Assembly: GCA_937958785.1 (NCBI GenBank)
Contig: CALGMY010000161.1
Coordinates: 1-26,297, forward strand
Direction of reading: 5' to 3'
Source: an uncultured Gammaproteobacteria bacterium
Lineage (GTDB): Bacteria; Pseudomonadota; Gammaproteobacteria; Steroidobacterales; GCA-2729495
Length of the DNA stretch: 26,297 bases
The notes under the pieces are model-generated. The model did no database searches, was not told the DNA's origin, and was given only the letters and a program-made list of their open reading frames with translations. The position numbers were made by a program, and so were the translations under genes. Below are positions 8,171 through 16,710 of the stretch, piece by piece. The first letter of the stretch is position 1; the number at the start of each line of letters is the position of its first letter.

Positions 8171-9134
8171 CGCTGGCACGGAGGCGGGCTCCCTCACCCA
8201 GGGAACTGCGCAGGATCCCGAGCACGCCCGGCAGGCTGCCGAGGGCGTCCGCGACCGTCGCTGCGGCACCCGGGAGACACACGGCCTTCACCTGGGGTCC
8301 GGCATCCACCGTGAAGAACACGGGCACGCCGTCCCGCCGGAGCTCGCGGATGCGGTGCAGGCAGGCCACGGTGGCGGGCGTCCAGTACATCAGCGGCGGG
8401 CGGGTGGTGAGCATGACGGCGTGCATCTTGAGGCAGTTGTGCTCCGCAAGCTCCGCCAGCGCCGCGAAGTCCCGGGTGCGCACGGCGGCCAGCCCGTCCG
8501 CCAGGTCGGCGGCGTGGGTCTGCACCCAGGCATCGTAGTAGGGCGAGGTCTGCTCCGAGAGCGCCATGCCGGCCCGGGAGCTGGTGTCCTTGGGTCCCGT
8601 GGTGGTGATGGCGACGACGATCTCGAGGGGCCAGCCGTCGGGATCGACCACCTGCTCGCAGACGGTCGTCGAGTCCCGGTTGGTCAGCAACACGACCCCG
8701 CCGAGCAGCGACCGGGGCGCCGAACCGGAGCCCAGGCGGGCGATCTCGGCCAGGCGCTGGGCGGGCAGCCCGAGTCCGAGGGCGCCGGCACCGGCCGTCA
8801 CGAGCGCCGCGAATCCGGACGCCGAGGAGGCGAGCCCGGCGCCGGTGGGGAAATCGTTGCGGGATTCGACCCGGGCCCGGGTGGTCACGCCCGCTTCGCG
8901 GCGCAGCTCGTCGAGGCAGGCGGTCACCCGGGCACTGGTCTCCGCGTCCGCGCGGCCGTCGAGGAGCACCTCATCCTCAGCCAGGCCAGGGTCGAAGCCC
9001 ACGCGGGTCACCGTGGCCAGCCCGCCCAGCACCAGGGACAGAGAGCCCGTTGCCGGCAGGTTGCCGGCCCGGGCGCGCTTGCCCCAGTACTTCACGACGG
9101 CGACGTTGGGGTGTGCCACCGCAACCGCCTGCAT
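8163..9134 (-). CDS. mvaD: diphosphomevalonate decarboxylase
   Basis: Catalyses ATP-dependent decarboxylation of mevalonate diphosphate to isopentenyl diphosphate. It is 323 aa from the ATG at 9134, which has GGAGG four bases upstream; a TTG six codons earlier is less likely. Family motifs are NVAVVKYWGKR (10-20), NLPATGSLSL (25-34), the ATP-binding ASSASGFAAL (102-111), R141 in RSLLGG and the catalytic D277 in FFTVDAGPQVK. It is the first gene of a two-gene unit with the kinase. It is divergent from the farnesyl diphosphate synthase gene, whose enzyme uses its product after isomerisation. Confidence 0.95.
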   Translation of the reverse strand: MQAVAVAHPNVAVVKYWGKRARAGNLPATGSLSLVLGGLATVTRVGFDPGLAEDEVLLDGRADAETSARVTACLDELRREAGVTTRARVESRNDFPTGAGLASSASGFAALVTAGAGALGLGLPAQRLAEIARLGSGSAPRSLLGGVVLLTNRDSTTVCEQVVDPDGWPLEIVVAITTTGPKDTSSRAGMALSEQTSPYYDAWVQTHAADLADGLAAVRTRDFAALAELAEHNCLKMHAVMLTTRPPLMYWTPATVACLHRIRELRRDGVPVFFTVDAGPQVKAVCLPGAAATVADALGSLPGVLGILRSSLGEGARLRASGD

Positions 9135-9261
9135 GGGACCTCCGCGGGTCAAGCTGCCAGCCGGGAAGTATAGCTGCGGGCCGCCCCCTGGCGGGGTTGG
9201 CTCGCTCCCGGCCTACCCTCTATCCTTGGCCGGTCTCCCCAAGGCCAGACCCCAGCACCGC
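9135..9261. promoter_or_regulatory. divergent promoter region mvaD / ispA
   Basis: This 127-base gap should hold both promoters. For ispA, TTGGCT (9197-9202) and TATCCT (9221-9226) are 18 bases apart and 35 bases before the ATG. For mvaD, TATACT reads on the minus strand at 9172-9167, about 33 bases before its ATG, with no convincing -35. CCTTGG (9224-9229) and CCAAGG (9239-9244) form a short inverted repeat between the putative ispA -10 and its ATG. All are motif matches only. Confidence 0.35.
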
Positions 9262-10155
9262 ATGAGTTTCGCGACCCGCGCCGACGACTACGTGGCCCGC
9301 ATCGAGAGCGTGCTCGACCACCACCTGCCCGCCGCCACCGTGGCCCCGCAGCGCCTGCACGAGGCGATGCGCTACTCGTGCCTGGGCGGGGGCAAGCGCA
9401 TCCGCCCGCTGCTCGTCTACGCCACCGGCGAGGCGCTCAAGGTGCCGGTCGAGGTGCTGGACGCGCCGGCCGCCGCGATCGAACTCATGCACGCGTTCTC
9501 ACTGATCCATGACGACCTGCCGGCCATGGACAACGACGACCTGCGGCGTGGCCGGCCGACGACGCACCGGGCCTTCGACGAGGCCACCGCCATCCTCGCG
9601 GCGGATGCCCTGCAACCGCTGGCCTTCGAGATCCTGGCGACCCACCCGGCGCTCGTGGCCCGGCCTGCGGCCCAGGTACGCCTGGTGGCACTGATCGCCG
9701 ACGCGTGTGGGTCGCGGGGCATGACGGGTGGCCAGTCGATGGACCTTGCCGCCGAGGGCCGGCGCCTCGACGCCGCCGAACTCGAGCACATCTACCGCCT
9801 GAAGACGGGCTACCTGCTCAGGGCCAGCGTGCTGGCCGCGGCCTGCTGGGCCGACGAGGTGCCGGATGCCACCCGGGAAGCGCTGGAGCGGTTCGTCGAT
9901 GCACTGGGCCTCGCCTTCCAGGTCCGGGACGACATCCTCGACATCGAGGGCACCACGGCCGAGACGGGCAAGACCGGCGGTTCGGACCAGGCCAAGGACA
10001 AGGCCACGTATCCCCACCTCTTCGGCATGCCCCGGGCCCGCCAGCGGGCCGACGAACTGCTGCAGCAGGCCATGGGTGCCCTCGGCGCGTTCGGCCCGTC
10101 GTACGACGGGCTGCGTTGGGCAGCGCGTTATATCGTGCTGCGCCAGCGGGGCTGA
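9262..10155 (+). CDS. ispA: farnesyl diphosphate synthase (short-chain polyprenyl synthase)
   Basis: Condenses dimethylallyl/geranyl diphosphate with isopentenyl diphosphate to make farnesyl diphosphate in the cytoplasm. At 297 aa it matches E. coli IspA (299 aa). The first aspartate-rich motif is DDLPAMDND (D84, D85, D90) and the second is RDDILD (D223, D224, D227). GGGKRIRP at 42-49 binds diphosphate. An aromatic residue (F79) five positions before the first motif fits a C15 product rather than geranylgeranyl diphosphate. The usual xseB and dxs neighbours are absent; instead it sits beside mevalonate genes, which fits isoprenoid supply through that route. The ATG at 9262 gives the MSFATRADDY start. 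Confidence 0.95.
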   Translation: MSFATRADDYVARIESVLDHHLPAATVAPQRLHEAMRYSCLGGGKRIRPLLVYATGEALKVPVEVLDAPAAAIELMHAFSLIHDDLPAMDNDDLRRGRPTTHRAFDEATAILAADALQPLAFEILATHPALVARPAAQVRLVALIADACGSRGMTGGQSMDLAAEGRRLDAAELEHIYRLKTGYLLRASVLAAACWADEVPDATREALERFVDALGLAFQVRDDILDIEGTTAETGKTGGSDQAKDKATYPHLFGMPRARQRADELLQQAMGALGAFGPSYDGLRWAARYIVLRQRG

Positions 10156-10176
10156 GGGCTGCTAGGCTGGGCGGGG

Positions 10177-11847
10177 ATGTACACCAGTTTCTTCGGTCTC
10201 AGCGAGAAGCCCTTCTCGATCACGCCGGATCCCCGCTACCTCTACCTGAGCGAGCGGCACGCGGAGGCCCTCGCCCACCTGATCTACGGGGTCAAGGAGA
10301 GCGGCGGCTTCATCCAGCTGACCGGCGAGGTCGGCACCGGCAAGACCACCCTCGTCCGCAGCCTGCTCCAGCAGCTGCCGGACTTCGCCGACGTGGCGGT
10401 GGTGCTGAATTCCCAGCTGTCCCGGGTGGAGTTCCTGACCTCGATCTGCGAGGAACTGCGCGTGCCGCTGCCGGAGCAGCGGAGCAGCATCAAGGCGCTG
10501 ACCGACGCGCTGAATGCCTACCTGCTCGAGAACCACAGCCGCGGGCGACGCACGATCCTCATCGTGGACGAGGCCCAGAACCTGCGGGTCGAGGTGCTGG
10601 AGCAGGTCCGCCTGCTGACCAACCTGGAGACGTCGAAGCAGAAGCTGCTGCAGATCATCCTCATCGGCCAGCCCGAACTGCGCGAGCTGCTCGCCCGCAT
10701 CGACATGCGCCAGCTCGCCCAGCGCATCACGGGCCGCTACCACCTGGAGCCTCTCACCCGGGACGAGACCATTGCCTACGTGGAACACCGCCTGAAGGTT
10801 GCCGGCGCGATCGGCCCGATCTTCTCGGCTGCGGCGAAGCGCGAGCTCTACCGGCTGTCCGGCGGTGTGCCCCGCATGATCAACGTCATTGCCGACCGGG
10901 CCCTGCTCGGCGCCTATACCGTGGAGGCCCGCGAGGTGACGCCGGAGCTGGTGCGCTCCGCGGTGCAGGAGGTCTTCGACCGGCCACCCGCCGGCTTTGC
11001 CGCCTGGCACCGGCCCTGGTGGGCCCACCCCGCGGCCCTCGCCGGCCTCGGCCTCACCGGCCTGCTCATCGTGCTCGCTTCCGCGTTCGCCGGCCTCCAG
11101 TGGCTGCGCACCAGCCGGGAGCCGGCCCCGGCGACTGTTGCCGCAACCGCCGCCGGGGCCGCGACGACGCCCGGCACGGGCCAGCCCGCGCCCCTCGCTG
11201 CCCCGGGGGACCAGGTGCCCGTGGTGCCGCTGGCCCCGGTCCTGCGCAACAACGCCGGGCGCACGGGGACCGACACCGCCTTTGGCCGCCTCTTCAGCCT
11301 GTGGAACGTGGATCTCGCGACCGACGCCCGCCGGCCCTGCGTGCAGGCCGAGGAACACGGGCTGCACTGCCTCTACCAGCGGGGCACGCTGGACCAGGTG
11401 CGGACCCTCGGCCGGCCCGTGATCCTCACGCTGCGGGACGCGGACAGCAACCCGCACCAGGTCGTGCTCTCCGGGCTGGGGACCAAATCCGCGAGGATCG
11501 ACGTCGGCGGCACGACCTACCGGGTCGGCAACCGGGACCTCGAGCAGCTCTGGTTCGGCGAGTACCTGCTCCTCTGGCGCCCCGGCACGACCAGCGTGAA
11601 GTCCTTCCTGCCCGGCATGCGTGACCCGGACATCCGCTGGCTGCGGCAGAGCCTCGCGGAGATCCAGGGCCAGCCCGTGGAGCCGATGGACTCGGACCTC
11701 TTCGACGAGAACCTGGCGGCCCGCCTGCGGGACTACCAGCGGGACCGGCGCCTGCCCATCGACGGCATGGCCGGGTACGCCACCCAGGTGGCCATCAGCT
11801 CCGACCTGGGCGGCACCGACATGCCGCGCCTGGCGGACGCCGGCTAG
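10177..11847 (+). CDS. gspA: type II secretion accessory ATPase GspA/ExeA
   Basis: GspA works with GspB in the inner membrane to help assemble the type II secretion secretin through the peptidoglycan. The 556-residue protein starts MYTSFFGLSEKPFSITPDP, typical of ExeA. It has an AAA ATPase domain with Walker A GEVGTGKTT (about 51-58) and Walker B TILIVDEAQ (D131, E132). One transmembrane helix follows at about 285-310, then a Pro/Ala-rich linker. The periplasmic part has a degenerate C39-peptidase-like region and a C-terminal peptidoglycan-binding domain (RDPDIRWLRQSLAEIQG through LRDYQRDRRLPIDG). It is nine bases from gspB. No core gsp genes are in the window. Confidence 0.92.
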   Translation: MYTSFFGLSEKPFSITPDPRYLYLSERHAEALAHLIYGVKESGGFIQLTGEVGTGKTTLVRSLLQQLPDFADVAVVLNSQLSRVEFLTSICEELRVPLPEQRSSIKALTDALNAYLLENHSRGRRTILIVDEAQNLRVEVLEQVRLLTNLETSKQKLLQIILIGQPELRELLARIDMRQLAQRITGRYHLEPLTRDETIAYVEHRLKVAGAIGPIFSAAAKRELYRLSGGVPRMINVIADRALLGAYTVEAREVTPELVRSAVQEVFDRPPAGFAAWHRPWWAHPAALAGLGLTGLLIVLASAFAGLQWLRTSREPAPATVAATAAGAATTPGTGQPAPLAAPGDQVPVVPLAPVLRNNAGRTGTDTAFGRLFSLWNVDLATDARRPCVQAEEHGLHCLYQRGTLDQVRTLGRPVILTLRDADSNPHQVVLSGLGTKSARIDVGGTTYRVGNRDLEQLWFGEYLLLWRPGTTSVKSFLPGMRDPDIRWLRQSLAEIQGQPVEPMDSDLFDENLAARLRDYQRDRRLPIDGMAGYATQVAISSDLGGTDMPRLADAG

Positions 11848-11856
11848 GAAGCGCCC

Positions 11857-12540
11857 TTGTCCTTCATCCTGGATGCCCTGCGCAAGAGCGATGCCGAACG
11901 GCAGCGGGCCGCGACGCCCGGCCTCGCGGACGTCCGCTACGCCCGGCCGGACACCAGCCGGCGCAACCTCTGGCTGCCGGTCCTGGTGCTGGTGCTGGCG
12001 GCGAATGCGGTCTTCCTGGGCATCCAGTGGTTTGGCCAGGAACCCGCGCCCGTACCGCCAGCACCGGTGATGCCGGGGCCGCCTGCCGTCGCGCCCGCCA
12101 CGGATGTCATCCGGCCGCTGGCGCGGGAAGCCGAACTGCCCGGGACCGACGTGGAGGCCGAGTTCGCCCCCGCACCGGTGACAGGGCCGGAACCGGTCCC
12201 GGCCCCCGTCGTGGTCGAAGCGGCCGAGCCGGACCCGCCCGCAACGATGGCCGACGCGGTGGCACCCGCCCCGGCACCGGCCGCCCCGTCCCGCATCGTG
12301 CCGGGGGACGACCTGCCGACGGCCGAGGAACTCATGGCCCGCGGCGGGCTGAACGTCCCGCTGCTCAACCTGGACCTGCACGTGTACAGCGATGCCCCGG
12401 CGGGCCGCTTCGTCGTGATCAACTCCCGCAAGTACAAGGAAGGTGCCCAGACCGCCGAGGGTCCCACCGTCGACACCATCACGGCGGACGGCGTGATCCT
12501 CTCGAACCAGGGCCGGCGGTTCACGCTGTCCCGCCGATGA
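11857..12540 (+). CDS. gspB: type II secretion accessory protein GspB/ExeB
   Basis: This is the partner of GspA, linking the ATPase to the periplasmic secretin assembly site. The start is a TTG at 11857, chosen because it gives SFILDALRKSDAERQR, the hallmark GspB N-terminus. The 227-residue protein has a short cytoplasmic tail and one transmembrane segment (about 38-58). A long Pro/Ala-rich periplasmic spacer (about 60-150) follows, ending in the GspB C-terminal domain (about 155-227), which includes LHVYSDAPAGRFVVIN and a RKYKEG motif. Its TGA overlaps the ATG of the next gene by the ATGA arrangement, so translation of the DAK2-DegV protein is probably coupled to it. Confidence 0.92.
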   Translation: MSFILDALRKSDAERQRAATPGLADVRYARPDTSRRNLWLPVLVLVLAANAVFLGIQWFGQEPAPVPPAPVMPGPPAVAPATDVIRPLAREAELPGTDVEAEFAPAPVTGPEPVPAPVVVEAAEPDPPATMADAVAPAPAPAAPSRIVPGDDLPTAEELMARGGLNVPLLNLDLHVYSDAPAGRFVVINSRKYKEGAQTAEGPTVDTITADGVILSNQGRRFTLSRR

Positions 12541-14387
12541 AGCCCCGCCTGCCCCTACGCGTGGCCTATCTCGACGGCCGCCGCTTCCAGCGGCTGCTGC
12601 TCGGGGGTATCAGCCGGCTCATCGGCGAGCGGGGCCACCTGGACCGCATCAACGTGTACCCGGTGCCGGACGGCGACACCGGCACGAACCTGGCGCTGAC
12701 CTTCACGGCGGTCGGCGAGCGGCTGGCGGCCGCCGACACCCGGCATGCCGGTGAACTGCTCGGCATCGCCGCCGATGCGGCGCTGGACGGCGCGCGGGGC
12801 AATTCCGGCGCGATCTTCGCCCAGTACCTGCAGGGCCTGGCCGAGTTCCTGGCCGGCCACGATCGGGTCCGGCCCGGCGAGCTGGCACTGGCCCTGGCCT
12901 CGGCCGAGGGCTTTGCGCGGAGCGCCATCCAGAATCCGGCCGAGGGCACCGTGCTGACGGTGATGCGGGACATCGCCGCCGCCGTCGCCCCCGGCCGCCT
13001 GCCGCCCGATTCCGACTTCCTGACCCTGCTGACTTCACTCCTGACCCAGGCGCGGGAGGCCGTGGCCGCCACCCGCAGCACGCTTGCCAGCCTGCGCGAT
13101 GCGGGCGTCGAGGATGCCGGCGCCCGGGGCCTGCTCGTGCTGCTCGAGGGCATGGCGGACGCCCTGCAGCCCGGCCTCGCCCCGGCCATCGCCGTGACCG
13201 AGGACGGCGATCCGGCCGCGCGCAGCCCGGCGGACTACAGCCACGTGGGACCGCCCGAGCACCGGTACTGCACCGAGTGCCTGGTGACCGGCGCCCGCGT
13301 CGACCGGGACGGCCTGCGAGCCGAGCTGGCCGCGATCGGGAGCAGCGTCGTGGTGGTGGGCGGCAGCACCAAGGCGCGGCTGCACGTGCACGTGAACGAT
13401 CCGGCCGAGGCCTTTGCCATCGCGCGCCGCTATGGCGCCGTGACCTCCGAGAAGGCCGACGACATGCTGCGCCAGGAGCGCTCCCTGCTCGCCGACGGGC
13501 GGCGGGTGGCCATCGTCGCGGACTCCGGCGCCGACCTGCCCGCCGCGGCCTGGGACGAGTTCGGGATCCAGATGGTGCCGCTGCGGGTGAACTTCGGCAG
13601 CGAGAGCCACATGGACAAGGTGGGCATGAATGCCGCGGGCTTCTGGGCCGAACTGGCCCGGAATCCCGTCCACCCGAAGACCTCCCAGCCGCCGCCGGGG
13701 GATTTCCGGCGGTCCTACGAACTGCTCTCGTCCCACTTCGAGCACGTGGTGTCCGTGAGCCTCACGGGCCGGCTGAGCGGCACGCTGCAGGCTGCCCTGT
13801 CGGCAGCTAGCCGCGTGACCAGGCCCGTGCAGGTCACCGTGGTGGACAGCCGGAACGTCTCCGTGGGCATGGGACTCGTCGTGCTCGCCGCAGCGGAACA
13901 CGCCCGCGCGGGCGCACCGGCCGAGGCCGTGGTGGCCGCGGCCGAGGGCGCAGCCGCCCGAACCCGCACCTACGGCGCGATCCCGGACCTCAGCTACGCG
14001 GTCCGCGGCGGCCGGATCCGGCAGCCCTGGCGCTGGCTGGCGGGCATCCTGCCGCTCGGCTTCCTGCTGTCGATCGACTACCAGGGCGGCATCCGGGTGC
14101 GGGGCATGCTCGCCCGGAACGGGGACCGGGTGTCTGCCCTGGTGCGGGTCGCGACCCAGGACCGGCTGCTGAAGGGCGGCGAGATCCCGCTGCGCCTCGC
14201 GATCGCCCATGCCAGCTCACCGGAGCTCGCGGACGACTTGCGGGCCGCCTGCGAGGTCGCCTTCCCGAACATCGAGTCGATCCGCATCGCCGACCTGGGC
14301 CCGGCCTACGGGGTCCACGCGGGGCCCGGCGCCCTGGCCCTGGCCGTGCAGGAGTACGAGGCCCCGCCCCCGCCGGCTACTCCCTGA
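12537..14387 (+). CDS. fused fatty acid kinase: FakA-like DAK2 kinase plus FakB-like DegV domain
   Basis: In Firmicutes, FakA phosphorylates fatty acids held by the separate DegV protein FakB; here both appear in one 616-residue chain. The N-terminal DhaL/DAK2 kinase (about 10-210) keeps the Mg-ATP motif NVYPVPDGDTGTN (D45, D47) plus GARGNSG, PAEGTVLTVMRD and DAGARGLLVLLEGM. A FakA-type middle domain (about 235-315) has YCTECLVTG (C245, C248) and LHVHVNDP (H283, H285). The DegV domain (about 322-610) shows VADSGADLP, KTSQPPP (381-387) and SLTGRLSGT, the lipid-binding signatures. No transmembrane segment or signal peptide is obvious. The ATG overlaps the gspB stop. Its end overlaps the end of yadH on the other strand by 11 bases. 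The substrate is inferred from the family, not proven. Confidence 0.87.
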   Translation: MKPRLPLRVAYLDGRRFQRLLLGGISRLIGERGHLDRINVYPVPDGDTGTNLALTFTAVGERLAAADTRHAGELLGIAADAALDGARGNSGAIFAQYLQGLAEFLAGHDRVRPGELALALASAEGFARSAIQNPAEGTVLTVMRDIAAAVAPGRLPPDSDFLTLLTSLLTQAREAVAATRSTLASLRDAGVEDAGARGLLVLLEGMADALQPGLAPAIAVTEDGDPAARSPADYSHVGPPEHRYCTECLVTGARVDRDGLRAELAAIGSSVVVVGGSTKARLHVHVNDPAEAFAIARRYGAVTSEKADDMLRQERSLLADGRRVAIVADSGADLPAAAWDEFGIQMVPLRVNFGSESHMDKVGMNAAGFWAELARNPVHPKTSQPPPGDFRRSYELLSSHFEHVVSVSLTGRLSGTLQAALSAASRVTRPVQVTVVDSRNVSVGMGLVVLAAAEHARAGAPAEAVVAAAEGAAARTRTYGAIPDLSYAVRGGRIRQPWRWLAGILPLGFLLSIDYQGGIRVRGMLARNGDRVSALVRVATQDRLLKGGEIPLRLAIAHASSPELADDLRAACEVAFPNIESIRIADLGPAYGVHAGPGALALAVQEYEAPPPPATP

Positions 14388-15150
14388 TCCGGTAGCCCCG
14401 CTGCAGCAGCAGCACGCAGGTGGCGAAGAGCACCGCAAGCGAGGCCAGCATCATCGCCCAGGCGAACCCGATCGGCACATCCGACACGCCGAGCATCCCG
14501 AAGCGGAAGGCATTCACGAGGTAGAGGATCGGGTTCAGGCGCGATACCTGCTGGGCCAGCTCCGGCAGCAGGGAGATGGAATAGAAGACCCCGCCGAGGT
14601 AGATCAGGGGCTGGAGCACGAAGGACGGGATGATGGACACATCGTCGAAGTTCTTCGCCACGATGCCGTTGATCAGCCCGCCCAGCGAGAAGATCGCGGC
14701 GCACATCAGGAACACCGACAGGGTGATGAACGGGTGGGCGAAGGGCAGCGGCGTGAAGAACAGCGCCACGAGCGTCACCGCGAGCCCGACCAGCACGCCA
14801 CGGATCATGCCGCCGACCATGTGGCCAAGGACGATCGTGACATTCGACATGGGCGCGACGAGCATCTCCTCCAGATGGCGGTTGATCTTCGCCGAGAAGA
14901 ACGACGAGACCACGTTGCCGTAGGCGTTGGTGATCACGGCCATCATGATCAGCCCGGGGGCGATGTACTGCCGGTAGTCGAAGCCGTCCATCCGCCCGAT
15001 GCGGCTGCCGATCAGGTTGCCGAAGATCACGAAGTAGAGGGCCATGTTGATCACTGGCGGCAGGATGGTCTGCCCCCAGATCCGGACGACCCGGTGGTAT
15101 TCCTTGCGGCTCAGGGTCCCGAGCGCGACCGCCTGCTGCCTGAGGCTCAT
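14377..15150 (-). CDS. yadH: ABC-2 type exporter permease, YadH-like
   Basis: This is the membrane subunit of an ABC exporter. The 257-residue protein has the six-helix ABC-2 architecture and closely resembles YadH (starting near GTLSRKEYHRVVRIWGQTILPP). It carries the conserved cytoplasmic stretch INRHLEEMLVAPMSN and the C-terminal signature LNPILYLVNAFRFGMLG. Its ATG overlaps the stop of the ATPase gene (ATGA), so the two are cotranscribed and coupled. The exported substrate of YadGH is not established. The gene ends tail-to-tail inside the last codons of the DAK2-DegV gene. Confidence 0.93.
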   Translation of the reverse strand: MSLRQQAVALGTLSRKEYHRVVRIWGQTILPPVINMALYFVIFGNLIGSRIGRMDGFDYRQYIAPGLIMMAVITNAYGNVVSSFFSAKINRHLEEMLVAPMSNVTIVLGHMVGGMIRGVLVGLAVTLVALFFTPLPFAHPFITLSVFLMCAAIFSLGGLINGIVAKNFDDVSIIPSFVLQPLIYLGGVFYSISLLPELAQQVSRLNPILYLVNAFRFGMLGVSDVPIGFAWAMMLASLAVLFATCVLLLQRGYRIRE

Positions 15151-16094
15151 GGCCTCGCCCGTCCCGCCGGGGGTGCCGCCTCGCCCTTGCGCTCGGTAAG
15201 GGCCAGGAAGAGTTCCTCGAGCCGGTTGGCCTTGTTGCGCAGGCTGAGTATCTCGATTCCGGCAGCGGAGAGCGCGGCAAACAGGTCATTCACGCTCCGG
15301 GCCCGGGGCATTGCGACCTCCAGCTCCTGCGGGCCGTTCAGCCGCACCTCGAAGCCCGCCAGTGAAGGCGGCACGTCGACCGGCTGGCGGGGCGTGAGCA
15401 GGAAGACCTCCTCGTTCAGCTTGGCGAGCACTTCTGTCATGGGCCCCCGCTCGATCACCCGTCCCCGGTCGATGATCGCGATGTTCCGGCAGAGGTTCTC
15501 CGCCTCTTCCAGGTAGTGGGTGGTGAGGATGATGGTGGTGCCCGCCCCGTTCAGTGCCCGGAGGAACTCCCACATGGAGCGGCGGATCTCGATGTCCACG
15601 CCGGCAGTGGGTTCGTCGAGGATCAGCAGGCGGGGCTCGTGCATCAGCGCCCGGGCGATCATCAGGCGGCGCTTCATGCCGCCGGAGAGGGTACGTGCCG
15701 TCTCGTCGCGCTTGTCCCAGAGCTGCAGCTGCTTCAGGCACACCTCCGCCCGCTGGCGGGCGCGGGCAGGGGGCAGGCCGTAGAAGCCGGCCTGGTTCAC
15801 GACGATGTTCCCGACCTTGTCCCACAGGTTCAGGTTGATCTCCTGGGGAACGACGCCGATCGAGGCCTTGACCGCGCTGGCCTCGGTGTCGAGGTCGTGG
15901 CCGAAGACGCGCACCTCGCCGCTGGTCTTCCTGACCAGCGAGGTGACGATGCCGATCAGGCTGGTCTTGCCGGCGCCGTTCGGCCCGAGCAGCGCGCAGA
16001 AGTCACCGCGCGGGACCTCGAGGTCGATACCGTCGATGGCCCGGACGCCATTTGCATAGACCTTGGTGAGCTGGCGGACCGAGAGCGCGTGCAT
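15147..16094 (-). CDS. yadG: ABC exporter ATP-binding protein, YadG-like
   Basis: This is the nucleotide-binding subunit for the adjacent permease. The protein is 315 aa from the ATG at 16094; an upstream TTG at 16130 would add 12 residues that family members do not have. Walker A is LLGPNGAGKTS (about 36-45), the ABC signature is LSGGMKRR, and Walker B is LLILDEPTAGVD, followed by the H-loop in ILTTHYLEEAE. The C-terminal extension (about 225-315) is common in this subfamily. No strong ribosome-binding site precedes the start. The stop of the FlhD-like gene is 52 bases upstream on the same strand, so the three genes could form one transcript. Confidence 0.94.
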   Translation of the reverse strand: MHALSVRQLTKVYANGVRAIDGIDLEVPRGDFCALLGPNGAGKTSLIGIVTSLVRKTSGEVRVFGHDLDTEASAVKASIGVVPQEINLNLWDKVGNIVVNQAGFYGLPPARARQRAEVCLKQLQLWDKRDETARTLSGGMKRRLMIARALMHEPRLLILDEPTAGVDIEIRRSMWEFLRALNGAGTTIILTTHYLEEAENLCRNIAIIDRGRVIERGPMTEVLAKLNEEVFLLTPRQPVDVPPSLAGFEVRLNGPQELEVAMPRARSVNDLFAALSAAGIEILSLRNKANRLEELFLALTERKGEAAPPAGRARP

Positions 16095-16146
16095 GGCGCG
16101 GCATTGTGCCTGCTGCGCGCGGGGAAACAATGTCGCCCGGCGCTTC

Positions 16147-16710
16147 TCAGCCGCGGCTCACCAGGGTCAGCTGCACCACGGACAGCCGGGTGGCGACCAG
16201 CACCTCCGGATCGGCCCGGGAGGCGGCCCGCACGAGGTCAGGCCACAACCGCGGGTGACGGCAGAAGCGCGCCTCGAGGGAATCGCCCGCGCTGGCCGCC
16301 GCCCGCTGCAGGTCGCGGACGCCCGCACCCGCCAGCTGCCGCGCGGCGCCCGGGCCGGGCCCGATGCACAGGGCCGCCAGCAGCGGATCTTCCCGGGAGG
16401 TGTGCCAGAGCCAGGTGAGCAGGCCCGCGGCGTAGAGGCGCAGGGCGTCGGTCCGGGCCGGCGGTCCGCCGTCGGCCACGACCCCGGGCGGCCAGCGGGG
16501 GGGCAGCACCGCGAAGCCGGCCAGCAAGCAGGGGGTTTCGGCAATGGCGTCGAGCTGGGTGGGGTGCAGCCCGGCGAGGCGCTCCCGGAGGGGGTGGGCG
16601 AGTCCCAGCGCGAGGCCCGGCCGCAGGTCCGCCCGGGCCAGGTCGAGGAACTCCCGGTTGAAGTCCCGGATCTCCTGGCACACCTGCGTATCCGGCCATT
16701 TGGCGTTCAT
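16147..16710 (-). CDS. FlhD-like regulator with two FlhD-like units in tandem (candidate)
   Basis: The 187-residue protein resembles the flagellar co-activator FlhD (about 116 aa) when read by eye. EIRDFNREFLDLARADL, then ALGLAHPLRERLAGLHPTQL and DAIAETPCLLAGFAV, follow the FlhD pattern of YLLLAQRL, FRLGI, LAALTLPQMVKLAETNQLV and CHFRF. A second unit with the same pattern occupies about 88-165: LAALCIGPGPGAARQLAG, VRDLQRAAASAGDSLEARFC, RHPRLW. It would thus be a one-chain version of the FlhD dimer. The ATG at 16710 has no clear ribosome-binding site, so the start could be the GTG eight codons later. It is divergent from an FlhC-like gene, which supports the call. Flagellar control is not implied: no flagellar gene is in the window. 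Relatives of FlhDC also control conjugative elements (SetCD, AcaCD). Confidence 0.6.
   Translation of the reverse strand: MNAKWPDTQVCQEIRDFNREFLDLARADLRPGLALGLAHPLRERLAGLHPTQLDAIAETPCLLAGFAVLPPRWPPGVVADGGPPARTDALRLYAAGLLTWLWHTSREDPLLAALCIGPGPGAARQLAGAGVRDLQRAAASAGDSLEARFCRHPRLWPDLVRAASRADPEVLVATRLSVVQLTLVSRG

Noticed and set aside
8170..8269. Longer N-terminus for the phosphomevalonate kinase
   Set aside because: The extra 33 residues are encoded inside mvaD and do not match the family; the GTG at 8170 gives the conserved N-terminus.
6479..8314. Long open frame (about 610 codons) on the plus strand across the end of the HMG-CoA synthase and the kinase genes
   Set aside because: Its translation is low-complexity Arg/Gly/Pro-rich with no family motif, and it runs over well-supported genes. 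Such frames are expected in very G+C-rich DNA.
10162..12381. Open frame of about 740 codons on the minus strand opposite gspA-gspB
   Set aside because: It mirrors two genes with clear motifs, and its translation is repetitive with no recognisable domain.
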